Part shown: piece after piece, positions 54,601-63,187 of the stretch
Numbering within the stretch: the first letter of the stretch is position 1
How the letters are laid out: every line of letters starts with the position of its first letter
Source: Spirochaetia bacterium
GTDB taxonomy: Bacteria; Spirochaetota; UBA4802; UBA5550
Direction: 5' to 3'
DNA length: 64,000 nucleotides
Assembly: GCA_009885955.1 (NCBI GenBank)
Contig: VFJS01000002.1
Span: forward strand, 62,001-126,000
Made by a program: the position numbers and the translations under genes
Notes under the pieces: generated by a model
What the model was told of the DNA's origin: nothing
The model's database searches: none
The model's input: only the letters and a program-made list of their open reading frames with translations

Positions 54601-56660
54601 AAAAACATAAAAAATACTCCATTGCCCTCTGCGCCTACTATAAAAAAGAGGCTTCGGAAATAATTAAAAACAGCGGAATCTCTGATGTTGATATTATCAC
54701 ATTTGCTCCCAAATGCGACCGGGGCAGGTTTGACTGGAAAGAACTTGAAACACTGTTTAAGAAAACCGGCACAGGCAGCCATGTCCATATCATTGGAAGC
54801 TGCTGTATTTCGGGAATTGAAGTCCCTGACAGTTTAAAAAGCCGCTATTCACTCCATGAAATAAAGAACTGTTTACATCTACTCTTAAACAACAATCTGG
54901 TAGACAGTTATGTAGCTAAAGGCTCCTATATCATGTCGCCGGGATGGCTTGTCCAGTGGCGATCCATAATGAAAATGTGGGGATTCAGCGAATCCGGGCT
55001 CAATTGTTTTTTTCACGATACGGTAAACAGGCTCACACTCCTCGACACCGGCGTTTATCCGGATATCACAAAGTATCTGGATGACTTTTCACAGCATGTA
55101 AAATTACCTGTCCAGACCATCCCTGCGGGACTTGATTACATGGAATTATTCCTGAAAAATATACTCTCTTCAAACCATAGAGACGGTACGAAAGAAAATC
55201 CCGGCCGCGAATTTGAATTCTCACGGAAAGTTCATGCTGATTATGCCATGTCAGTTGATCTTTTTTTTGATTTAACAGAGAAAAAAAGTGAACCTGAACT
55301 TGTATCTTCGATATATGAATTTTTCCATATGCTCTTCGCACCGGCCAGGTCTCTGTATATCTCCCACAGGGACGGTACTGAAAAAATTGAAAGATCCTCG
55401 GGGATGGATGAGGGCATGAGCCTGGAGTATTTTGGCCTCGCCTTTCATGAGAATTTCAAAATTACCGGGCACGGTGACGGGTTGTATGTAAAAATCATCA
55501 ATAACGGCGAGATACTGGGAATGATTTTCCTTGAAGAGCTGAAATTTCCCGATTACATGAATCACTACCTTAACCTCGTTCTGCAGATTGCGCCGGTATG
55601 CGCACTTTCCATCAGAAACATGCGAAAAACCGATGAGATACTTCAGGCGAGACACAGCCTTGCTGAGAGTGAAAAGAAATTCCGGACACTTGCCACCCTC
55701 TCCCCTGCAGGCATTTTTCTTACCGATGCCGCGGGAAAGTTTCTCTATGTCAATCCGGGATGGGAGAAAATAACAGGGCTTTCGCTGGAAGAGATGCAGG
55801 CCCCCGATTGGATTTCACTTATTGATCCTGATGACAGGGAAAAATTCAGGGATTCTTTCATCAGTCACCTGACTGACGGAAAAGAATGGAGCATGAATTT
55901 CAGGATGATCAATAAAGACGGGATCAGAAAGTGGGTTCTCGGATTAACTACATCCCTGTTGAGTGATGATAAAAATTTTGACGGATATGTGGGAATACTA
56001 TTTGACATTACAGAGATAAAGAAAAACGAGATCAAACTGAAGGAAGCGCTTACCGAAAAGGAATTTCTTATGAAGGAGATTCACCACAGGGTTAAGAACA
56101 ATCTTCAGCTCGTTTCAAGCATGCTCAGCCTTCAGGAAATTATTTCTGAGAAGGGGGAAATTAAAGCCTTTACCGAAGCAAAAAACCGGATTAGATCCAT
56201 CGCGTCGGTGCATGAACTCCTGTATAAATCCGACAGCCTCGGTAAAATTGATTTGATGGGGTATCTTTCAAACATCATTGAAAACCTTGAGGTCAGCCTT
56301 GGAATCGGGTTCAAGGTCAGTATTAAATTTGAAACCCCGGAAATTAGCCTGGGCATCAGGCAGGCGGTACCCCTGGGCATTATTATTAATGAACTTGTGA
56401 CAAACTCCATGAAATATGCCTTTCCTGCAGGATTTGCAGATCCCGGTATTTCTCTTGTATTCAGGCAGATGGACGAAATTATAGAGATTAGCATCAGTGA
56501 TAATGGAATCGGCCTCCCCGAAGGTTTTAATATAGAAAAAAGTGAAACCCTGGGCCTCAGGCTTGTGCATATGCTCCTGAAGCAGCTGAAGGGAAATATC
56601 AGGATCAATCGTGGGAATGGCACGCAGTTTATCATTGACTTCATGAAGAAACTCCAGTGA
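54597..56660 (+). CDS. Sensor histidine kinase with novel N-terminal domain
   Basis: The 687-residue kinase is soluble. Residues about 1-190 form a domain I do not recognise with 'HIIGSCCISG'; it loosely recalls DUF1638 in layout, tentatively. A GAF-like segment (about 235-340), a PAS domain (about 355-470, 'LSPAGIFLTDAAGKFLYVN') and a HisKA_2 domain ('EIHHRVKNNLQL', His near 496) follow, then a HATPase with 'NELVTNSMKYAFP' and 'ISDNGIGLPEG'. All kinase motifs are intact. No response regulator lies nearby. Coupling to the corrinoid and methyltransferase genes suggests it reads methyl or corrinoid status. Confidence 0.85.
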   Translation: MKKHKKYSIALCAYYKKEASEIIKNSGISDVDIITFAPKCDRGRFDWKELETLFKKTGTGSHVHIIGSCCISGIEVPDSLKSRYSLHEIKNCLHLLLNNNLVDSYVAKGSYIMSPGWLVQWRSIMKMWGFSESGLNCFFHDTVNRLTLLDTGVYPDITKYLDDFSQHVKLPVQTIPAGLDYMELFLKNILSSNHRDGTKENPGREFEFSRKVHADYAMSVDLFFDLTEKKSEPELVSSIYEFFHMLFAPARSLYISHRDGTEKIERSSGMDEGMSLEYFGLAFHENFKITGHGDGLYVKIINNGEILGMIFLEELKFPDYMNHYLNLVLQIAPVCALSIRNMRKTDEILQARHSLAESEKKFRTLATLSPAGIFLTDAAGKFLYVNPGWEKITGLSLEEMQAPDWISLIDPDDREKFRDSFISHLTDGKEWSMNFRMINKDGIRKWVLGLTTSLLSDDKNFDGYVGILFDITEIKKNEIKLKEALTEKEFLMKEIHHRVKNNLQLVSSMLSLQEIISEKGEIKAFTEAKNRIRSIASVHELLYKSDSLGKIDLMGYLSNIIENLEVSLGIGFKVSIKFETPEISLGIRQAVPLGIIINELVTNSMKYAFPAGFADPGISLVFRQMDEIIEISISDNGIGLPEGFNIEKSETLGLRLVHMLLKQLKGNIRINRGNGTQFIIDFMKKLQ

Positions 56661-56719
56661 CTGAAAGTTACATGCCGTTTATATCCCTTTAGTATTGATA
56701 ACTAATATGAGAATGATTA

Positions 56720-57856
56720 ATGGAAGAAATTAAAAAAAATCCCATGTACCGGTATCTTATCCTGCTCACCGCAAGCTCCATGCTCGGGCTGCAGGCATGG
56801 CAGACAATGTTTAATAATTTTGCCGTTGATGTTGCCTCTCTTGACGGGAATCATGTGGGGATGATTCAGACGGTCAGGGAAATCCCCGGCCTCCTTGCCC
56901 TCCTGGCAATTTTTGTCATGAGGGTCATGCATGAACACAGCCTTGCAGCTTTTTCAATAATTATTCTCGGGGCAGGCATGGCCATAACCGGCCTTTTCCC
57001 GTCATATCCGGGTTTACTTGCCACAACCCTTTTTATGAGTTTCGGATTTCATTACTATGAGACTGCTAATCAGTCCCTGACACTCCAGTATTTTGACAGT
57101 AGGTCATCGCCAAAAGTTTTAGGAAAGCAGAGGAGCCTGGGCGCCCTTTCGAATATATTTGCCAGTGCTATCATATTTTTTATCGCAGGCGTAATTGACT
57201 ACAGCCATATGTACATTTTTTTCGGTTTGATTATTATAGCTGCCGGAGTCTGGGCATTGTCGCAGAATCCCTCAGACAGTAAAAAGGCAAAGCAGCATAA
57301 GAAATTCATCATGAAGAGGAAATACACCCTGTTCTACATCCTCACTTTCCTGGCAGGGGCGCGGAGGCAGATTTTCATTGCCTTTGCCGGGTTTCTTCTT
57401 GTAAAAAATTTTCATTACAGCATTAAAGAGATAGCGGCTCTTTTTGTAATAAACAATGTAATAAATTATTTTTTAAGCCCGGTCATTGGCAGGGCAATTG
57501 TCAGGTTTGGCGAACGAAGGATTATGACACTGGAATATTTGTCTCTTATTCTAATATTTCTGTCCTATGCATATACAGATTCCAGGGTAACGGCCGGCGC
57601 GCTGTACATACTGGATAACATATTCCTGAATTTTAATATTACGGTGAACACCTATTTCCAGAAAATAGGCGCCAGGGAGGATATTGCTCCGAGCATGGCC
57701 ATCGGCTTCACGATAAATCACATTGCTGCAGTTATCATTCCTGTAACCGGGGGCATCCTCTGGCTGATGAATTACCGTATCCCTTTCATAACAGGCGCAT
57801 GCCTGTGTGCGGTTTCATTATTTGCAGCCCAGTTTATCAAAACGAAAGAAATCTGA
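56720..57856 (+). CDS. MFS transporter
   Basis: The 378-residue protein has about ten to twelve helices and major-facilitator traits, with a charged central loop ('PSDSKKAKQHKKF', near 190-205) between its halves. The motif A region is weak. It may be the exporter or importer of the compound sensed or used by the upstream corrinoid set, from which it is separated by 59 bases. It ends six bases before the convergent tlpA-like gene. Confidence 0.8.
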   Translation: MEEIKKNPMYRYLILLTASSMLGLQAWQTMFNNFAVDVASLDGNHVGMIQTVREIPGLLALLAIFVMRVMHEHSLAAFSIIILGAGMAITGLFPSYPGLLATTLFMSFGFHYYETANQSLTLQYFDSRSSPKVLGKQRSLGALSNIFASAIIFFIAGVIDYSHMYIFFGLIIIAAGVWALSQNPSDSKKAKQHKKFIMKRKYTLFYILTFLAGARRQIFIAFAGFLLVKNFHYSIKEIAALFVINNVINYFLSPVIGRAIVRFGERRIMTLEYLSLILIFLSYAYTDSRVTAGALYILDNIFLNFNITVNTYFQKIGAREDIAPSMAIGFTINHIAAVIIPVTGGILWLMNYRIPFITGACLCAVSLFAAQFIKTKEI

Positions 57857-57862
57857 AATATT

Positions 57863-58399
57863 CTATTTTCGAAGTTTGGATATGAAATTGATAACCTTGT
57901 TTGAATCCCATTTTTCCGGGCCCAGTTTAATTTCGGTGATTATCCCTTTTTTATCAATGATGTATGTTTCCGGAACACCGGTTAAGCCGAAACTTGCTGC
58001 TGCTGCTCCGCCCGGATCAATATATACAGGAATATTAAAACCGGATTTTTCGAGAAAGGATAATGAAATTTTCGGATCTTCATTGAAAATCACTGTTACC
58101 ATCTGAAAATCCTCATATTTTGACATGACGCGGTTGAGATTACTGATGGAAGGCATTTCACTGATGCATGGCTGACACCAGGAGGCCCAGAAATTTATGA
58201 AAACGACTTTCCCCTTCAACGATGCCAGGGACAGGGGGCTGTTTTTTCTGATATCAATTAATTTTAATTCAGGAGCTGCCATGCCTATGGCGAGAGTTGC
58301 ATGTTTGTTATCCATTTTCAAAAAGGTCTTTAAATTCCATATCAGGAATATAGCAGTGAATAATAATAATATCAGGGGGAATGCGGCCTTTTTACTCAT
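57863..58399 (-). CDS. TlpA/ResA-type thioredoxin-like protein
   Basis: The 178-residue product has an N-terminal signal-anchor helix (about 6-25) and a periplasmic thioredoxin fold with 'FINFWASWCQPCISEMPS' (active CxxC), the central 'NEDPKISLSFLEKSG' insert and cis-Pro in 'LTGVPETYIID'. It should reduce disulfides in the periplasm, typically to keep apo-cytochrome c haem motifs reduced, which fits the CxxCH proteins in this window. No other ccm genes are nearby. Confidence 0.88.
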   Translation of the reverse strand: MSKKAAFPLILLLFTAIFLIWNLKTFLKMDNKHATLAIGMAAPELKLIDIRKNSPLSLASLKGKVVFINFWASWCQPCISEMPSISNLNRVMSKYEDFQMVTVIFNEDPKISLSFLEKSGFNIPVYIDPGGAAAASFGLTGVPETYIIDKKGIITEIKLGPEKWDSNKVINFISKLRK

Positions 58400-58638
58400 A
58401 ACAGTATCCTTAAAAATAATTTATGTATATCCGGTATAAAGTTGTTAACTTCATATTATGAATATTGAATTCCATCCATTTCATGTCAATTATTATCTTA
58501 TGAGCGCCATTAAAAATCATAATTATCAACCCCCTTTTTTTTTATCCGGAGTACTTGAAAATATTTATTGACACATTAAAGTTTTACCCGATAAACATGA
58601 TTGATGACAGAGGCATGTCAGATCCTGAGGTAATTTCT

Positions 58639-59205
58639 ATGGACGATTTAACAATTCTGGGTATAGCCGTAAGCCTTGCCATGGATGCTTTTTCGGTTAG
58701 TATCATAGCCGGCGTTGTAATCGATAAACCCGATTTCAGGCACTACTTCCGGCTGGCCTTTCATTTCGGCCTTTTCCAGTTTTTCATGCCGATAATCGGG
58801 TATGCCGGCGGGGTGATGCTGGAAAAAGTGGTTGGGATGTATGATCACTGGATTGCCCTGATACTTCTGTCCATTGTCGGAATAAAGATGATACGCGAAT
58901 CATTCAGCCGGGATTCCGGGGAAGAAAGAAAAAATGCCAGAGACCCGTCACGGGGGGCAAGCCTTATCCTTCTTTCAATCGCCACAAGCATAGATGCCAT
59001 AGCTATCGGGTTCAGTTTCGGTATGATGAACGCCCCGATACTCTATCCGAGCGTTATAATCGGAGTTACCTGCGCTCTGTTTTCCGTTCTGGGTATTCTG
59101 ATCGGCAAGAAAGCCGGTAAATATCTGGGGAGGTGGGTTGAACGGGCTGGAGGAATAATTCTGATTTCCATAGGGTTTAAAATTTTATATGAACATTTGA
59201 AATGA
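58639..59205 (+). CDS. mntP: Manganese efflux pump MntP
   Basis: ATG at 58639 is chosen because GAGG lies nine bases upstream and the family starts near 'DDLTILGIAVSLAMDAFSVS'; a frame to 58555 would add 28 residues. The 188-residue protein has six helices in two repeats, each with the acidic motif ('AMDAF', 'SIDAIAIGFSFG'). It exports Mn(II) from the cytoplasm. No yybP-ykoY motif was recognised upstream. With the TerC-type gene next door it suggests a local manganese-export locus. Confidence 0.93.
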   Translation: MDDLTILGIAVSLAMDAFSVSIIAGVVIDKPDFRHYFRLAFHFGLFQFFMPIIGYAGGVMLEKVVGMYDHWIALILLSIVGIKMIRESFSRDSGEERKNARDPSRGASLILLSIATSIDAIAIGFSFGMMNAPILYPSVIIGVTCALFSVLGILIGKKAGKYLGRWVERAGGIILISIGFKILYEHLK

Positions 59206-59317
59206 TACACCGCGTAACATTTTTTTCCCATAATTATTAAGAGTTAATAAAAATTGCAACACGCGGAGACATAAATTGAGTATATTTGCGCAAATGGGAT
59301 TCTGAAAAAAATAATTA

Positions 59318-59372
59318 CCCGATATTGCCATGATTCCATGATGACTGATAAAATCAGAATCAAAAATTCGGG
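59318..59372 (+). ncRNA. Candidate structured leader before the TerC-type gene
   Basis: An outer stem CCCGA (59318-59322) / TCGGG (59368-59372) encloses GATTC/GAATC (59332-59336, 59357-59361) and CTGAT/ATCAG (59345-59349, 59353-59357). It ends 61 bases before the start codon. Nested pairings suggest an RNA element; it does not show the yybP-ykoY core. Confidence 0.3.
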
Positions 59373-59433
59373 ATAGTGTACACTCTCTAATTGAAATTGA
59401 AAGTAGTAACAATAGGTTAATGGAGGTTCTATA

Positions 59434-60369
59434 ATGAATGAAAATCTCTGGTGGATCGGTTTTGGACTATTGATAGTAATCCTTCTCGCCATGGACATCA
59501 TGGTCTTTAACCGGAAGGCCCATGAAATAAAACTGAAAGAAGCGCTCTGGTGGTCGGCATTCTGGATCAGCATTGGCCTCTTATTTAACATTGTTGTTTA
59601 TTACTTCAGGGATCATGAAAGCGCCCTGCAGTATTTTACCGCTTATATTGTCGAAAAATCACTGAGCATGGACAACCTTTTTGTTTTCCTGATGATTTTC
59701 ACCTATTTTAAAGTCCCGGAGAAATATCAGCACAAAGTTCTTTTCTGGGGAATTTTAGGAGCGCTGCTGATGAGGATGGGTTTCATTTTTGCCGGTATCG
59801 CGCTGATTAAAAAATTTCACTGGATACTGTATGTATTCGGCGCCATGCTGATCTATTCGGGGATAAAGATGATCAGTGAAAAAGATAAGGAGATCCATCC
59901 TGAAAAAAACCCTGTCATAAGATTATTCAGAAAAATAATGCCCATTACAAAAGATTATGTTGATGGGAAATTTTTTATTAAAAAAGACTCTCTGTGGCAT
60001 GCCACCCCGTTATTTGTTGTTCTCCTTGTCATTGAAACATCGGATGTAATTTTTGCCGTTGATTCAATTCCCGCGGTCCTTGCTATCTCTAATGACACCT
60101 TTATCGTGTATACGTCTAATATCATGGCTATCCTGGGGCTCAGGGCATTATATTTTGCGCTTTCCGGTGTAATGAAAATATTCCGGTATCTCCATTTCGG
60201 CCTCTCTTTTATCCTTATTTTCATAGGAATTAAAATGGTCATAGCCGATTTTTATAATATACCGATATATATTTCACTGGGAGTTATCTGTTTTGTCCTT
60301 GTCATATCAATTGCAATTTCGGTGATATTAATGAAAAAAGAAGGGGAATCAAAAAACGGCAGAACATGA
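59434..60369 (+). CDS. TerC/Alx-family membrane protein
   Basis: The 311-residue protein has about nine helices with family motifs 'EKSLSMDNLFVFLMIF' and 'VVLLVIETSDVIFAVDSIPAV', whose acidic residues line the metal path. Alx/TerC proteins export Mn(II), often to load exoenzymes or relieve toxicity. GGAGG precedes the ATG. It stands 228 bases after mntP in the same direction, and a possible structured leader lies between. It ends four bases before the next gene's start. Confidence 0.92.
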   Translation: MNENLWWIGFGLLIVILLAMDIMVFNRKAHEIKLKEALWWSAFWISIGLLFNIVVYYFRDHESALQYFTAYIVEKSLSMDNLFVFLMIFTYFKVPEKYQHKVLFWGILGALLMRMGFIFAGIALIKKFHWILYVFGAMLIYSGIKMISEKDKEIHPEKNPVIRLFRKIMPITKDYVDGKFFIKKDSLWHATPLFVVLLVIETSDVIFAVDSIPAVLAISNDTFIVYTSNIMAILGLRALYFALSGVMKIFRYLHFGLSFILIFIGIKMVIADFYNIPIYISLGVICFVLVISIAISVILMKKEGESKNGRT

Positions 60370-60373
60370 ACAT

Positions 60374-60988
60374 ATGAAAATTAAATATTTTCTCATCACC
60401 ATCCTTTCCATGCTTATAATCACCTGCATAGTACAGTTATTTCCAATTCATCCCGGGGCAGGTAATATATATGAATATTACAAATCGGGCTATTTTATCG
60501 AACTTGATAAGGAGTTCAGTATAATTAAGGATTCCTATATTGCAGTTAAATCAATGGGAAATCCTGAATATGGATGGGTCTACCTTGCTGATATTGGAAA
60601 AAAATTTAAAATTTTAATAAAGGTATATGATGACAGTGGAGCGGTTATAAATCTGCCGGGCGAAAAGGGAAATACTCGCGAGACTGATATTGTAAATGTA
60701 ATTAACACCCCGAACCCTGTACCCTTTAGCAGGATAAAAGAAAACAGGTATTATTCCGCGATACCGGTAATTTCTGATAATTCGTGTAAATTCTGTCATA
60801 AGAATAAAAATAACGGCGACATCATCGGGGTAATAACTTTTGAAAGTGAATTTGACAGCCATATCTATTATTCATCTGAAAGGATTATTATCTTTTCATT
60901 TTTGTCCTTAATCTTCCTTATTTTTATCTGGATAATAATAAAATGGGAGCCCGGGAAAAAGATTAAAGAAATGTTTGACAATAAATGA
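60374..60988 (+). CDS. Membrane protein with periplasmic c-haem sensor-like domain
   Basis: The 204-residue product has helices near 5-22 and 170-192 around a periplasmic domain that holds one CxxCH site (C138-H142, 'CKFCH') followed by 'GDIIGVITFES'. Layout and the residues around the haem site parallel the sensor domain of the cyclase at 31332 ('CSRCHG' then 'RGVIRIS'). No HAMP, kinase or cyclase domain follows; the protein ends in about 14 cytoplasmic residues. It may be a stand-alone haem sensor or electron carrier. It follows the TerC-type gene by four bases. Confidence 0.65.
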   Translation: MKIKYFLITILSMLIITCIVQLFPIHPGAGNIYEYYKSGYFIELDKEFSIIKDSYIAVKSMGNPEYGWVYLADIGKKFKILIKVYDDSGAVINLPGEKGNTRETDIVNVINTPNPVPFSRIKENRYYSAIPVISDNSCKFCHKNKNNGDIIGVITFESEFDSHIYYSSERIIIFSFLSLIFLIFIWIIIKWEPGKKIKEMFDNK

Positions 60989-61039
60989 TACCCTGTATGG
61001 TAGTGATGAAATTAATTTTATGCAGACAAGGAATAGGTA

Positions 61040-63181
61040 ATGGCGAAAAATTCTAAGAGGAAAAAGATACTGGTCATAGTAGAATCGCCATCAAAGGCCA
61101 AAACAATTAACAAATATCTCGGCTCAGAATATATCGTTACATCATCGGTAGGGCATGTTATCGATCTTCCCAAGTCGAGGCTTGCCGTGGATGTTAACAA
61201 CAATTTTAAACCTGAATACATCACCATACGGGGCAAGGCAAAAATTTTAAATCAGCTGAGAAAACAGGCATCGGAGACATCTCAGGTGCTGATTGCAACA
61301 GACCCTGACCGGGAAGGGGAGGCAATTTCATGGCACCTGGCAAATTCCCTGGCATCAAAAAATGATAATATTAAAAGGATCGAATTCAATGAAATAACTA
61401 AAGCGGCAGTTCTGGAGGCAATTTCTCATCCCAGAGGAATCGACCTGGACAGGGTTTATGCGCAACAGGCCAGGAGGATACTGGACAGAATCGTCGGTTA
61501 TAATATAAGCCCGCTGTTATGGAAAAAAGTTAAAAGGGGGCTCTCGGCAGGGCGTGTACAATCGGTTGCGCTCATGGTTGTTTGTGAAAGAGAAGAGATC
61601 ATTGACGTTTTTACACCGGTGGAATACTGGACCCTGGACATAGACTGTTCCCGGGATAAAAAGAAATTTACTTCATCATTCTATTCATTAAACAAACAGA
61701 AGATCGCATTAAAAACGAAGGATGAAGTTGATAATATAGTAAAGGACATTTCAGGAAAAAAATTAGTAGTTGAAGATATCAGAAAAAAGGAGAGAAAGAG
61801 GAATCCTTCTCCACCCTATATAACCAGCAGGCTTCAGCAGGATGCATCCAACAGGCTCGGCTTTACATCTCAGAAGACCATGATCATAGCGCAGCAGCTC
61901 TACGAAGGCATCAATATTACCGGTGAAGGCCCCATAGGGCTGATAACATACATGAGAACCGATTCAGTGAGGATATCCGGGCCCGCATTGAATTCAGCAC
62001 GGCAGTACATCCTTGATAATTTCGGCGCGGATAATCTTCCTGAAAGGCCGGTTTATTATAAGAATAAAAAAGGGTCACAGGATGCCCACGAAGCAGTGCG
62101 GCCATCGGATATAAACAGGTTTCCTGATTCCATCAAGGATGATCTTACAAAGGACCAGTACCGGCTTTACGAAATGATCTGGAAAAAATTTATCGCTTCG
62201 CAGATGCTCCCTGAAATTTCTGAGGTCATCACAGCAGACCTTGCAACAGGGGACTATATATTCAGGGCAACAGGAAGCAGGGTATTATTCAGGGGATTCA
62301 CCCTGATTGATAAAAATGAAAAAACTGAAAAAAATGTTCTCCCCTCACTGCAGACAGGTGATGATGTATTGATGGAAAAATTTAATCCTGAACAGCATTT
62401 TACATCGCCGCCGCCAAGATTTAATGATGCGTCTCTTGTGAAATTTCTTGAAGAATCGGGTATCGGAAGGCCCTCGACCTATGCGCCGACAATAAATACA
62501 TTGATTAAGAGGTTTTACGTCACACGGTCCGGGAAACAGTTTGTACCCACTGTCCTTGGCAAGCTTGTAAATAAAATCATGGTAAAGCATTTTTCAAATT
62601 TATTATCAATTAACTTTACCGCTAACATGGAGGAAAAACTTGACCTCATAGAAGAGGCAAAATTTAATTGGGAAAAAATGCTTCATGAATTTTATGACCC
62701 GTTCAAGAACGATGTTGACAAGGCCAGAGAAGATATGGAGGAGATGAAAAATATCTTCGATGAAGAGACGTCGATAGTATGCGAAAAATGCGGGAAAAAG
62801 ATGCTGAAGAGGATAGGCAGGTATGGTTATTTTCTTGCCTGTTCCGGATTCCCTGATTGCAGAAATGCAAAATCACTGCCGCTGGGGAAATGTCCCAAAT
62901 GTGAAGGGAATGTTGTAAAACGTGAATCCAAGAAAGGGAAGGGGAAGGGTGCCTTTTATTCCTGCAGTACCTATCCTGATTGTGATTTCATTTCACGTGA
63001 AAGCCCCTCCGGCAAGCCCTGCCCCAAATGCGGCAGGCTTTTATTCATACAGAGAAAAAAGGGATTCGGCGAAAAATTGACATGTCTCAGGGAAACATGC
63101 GGTTTTTCAGTTGATCTTCTTGATGAGAAAGACGATAAAAATGATAGCAGTGAAAATGCCAACAATGTAAACGAAGATTAA
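61040..63181 (+). CDS. topA: DNA topoisomerase I
   Basis: The 713-residue type IA enzyme relaxes negative supercoils. The Toprim domain ('VIVESPSKAKTINKYLG', 'ATDPDREGEAI') occupies about residues 8-125; the active-site Tyr is in 'GLITYMRTDS' near 302; and 'GIGRPSTYAPTI' lies further on. Three C-terminal zinc fingers (CEKCG, CPKCEG and CPKCGR series) span about 575-690. The acidic Asn-rich tail is unusual but short. It is followed by xerC seven bases later, an order seen in several phyla. Confidence 0.96.
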   Translation: MAKNSKRKKILVIVESPSKAKTINKYLGSEYIVTSSVGHVIDLPKSRLAVDVNNNFKPEYITIRGKAKILNQLRKQASETSQVLIATDPDREGEAISWHLANSLASKNDNIKRIEFNEITKAAVLEAISHPRGIDLDRVYAQQARRILDRIVGYNISPLLWKKVKRGLSAGRVQSVALMVVCEREEIIDVFTPVEYWTLDIDCSRDKKKFTSSFYSLNKQKIALKTKDEVDNIVKDISGKKLVVEDIRKKERKRNPSPPYITSRLQQDASNRLGFTSQKTMIIAQQLYEGINITGEGPIGLITYMRTDSVRISGPALNSARQYILDNFGADNLPERPVYYKNKKGSQDAHEAVRPSDINRFPDSIKDDLTKDQYRLYEMIWKKFIASQMLPEISEVITADLATGDYIFRATGSRVLFRGFTLIDKNEKTEKNVLPSLQTGDDVLMEKFNPEQHFTSPPPRFNDASLVKFLEESGIGRPSTYAPTINTLIKRFYVTRSGKQFVPTVLGKLVNKIMVKHFSNLLSINFTANMEEKLDLIEEAKFNWEKMLHEFYDPFKNDVDKAREDMEEMKNIFDEETSIVCEKCGKKMLKRIGRYGYFLACSGFPDCRNAKSLPLGKCPKCEGNVVKRESKKGKGKGAFYSCSTYPDCDFISRESPSGKPCPKCGRLLFIQRKKGFGEKLTCLRETCGFSVDLLDEKDDKNDSSENANNVNED

Positions 63182-63187
63182 ACTGTC

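Noticed and set aside
58440-58638. yybP-ykoY or MntR control before mntP
   Set aside because: Only a TTGACA-like hexamer near 58568 and no conserved riboswitch core or clear dyad were visible.
59206-59433. yybP-ykoY manganese riboswitch before the TerC-type gene
   Set aside because: The conserved GGGGAGUAG-type core could not be found; a different stem set was reported as a weak candidate instead.
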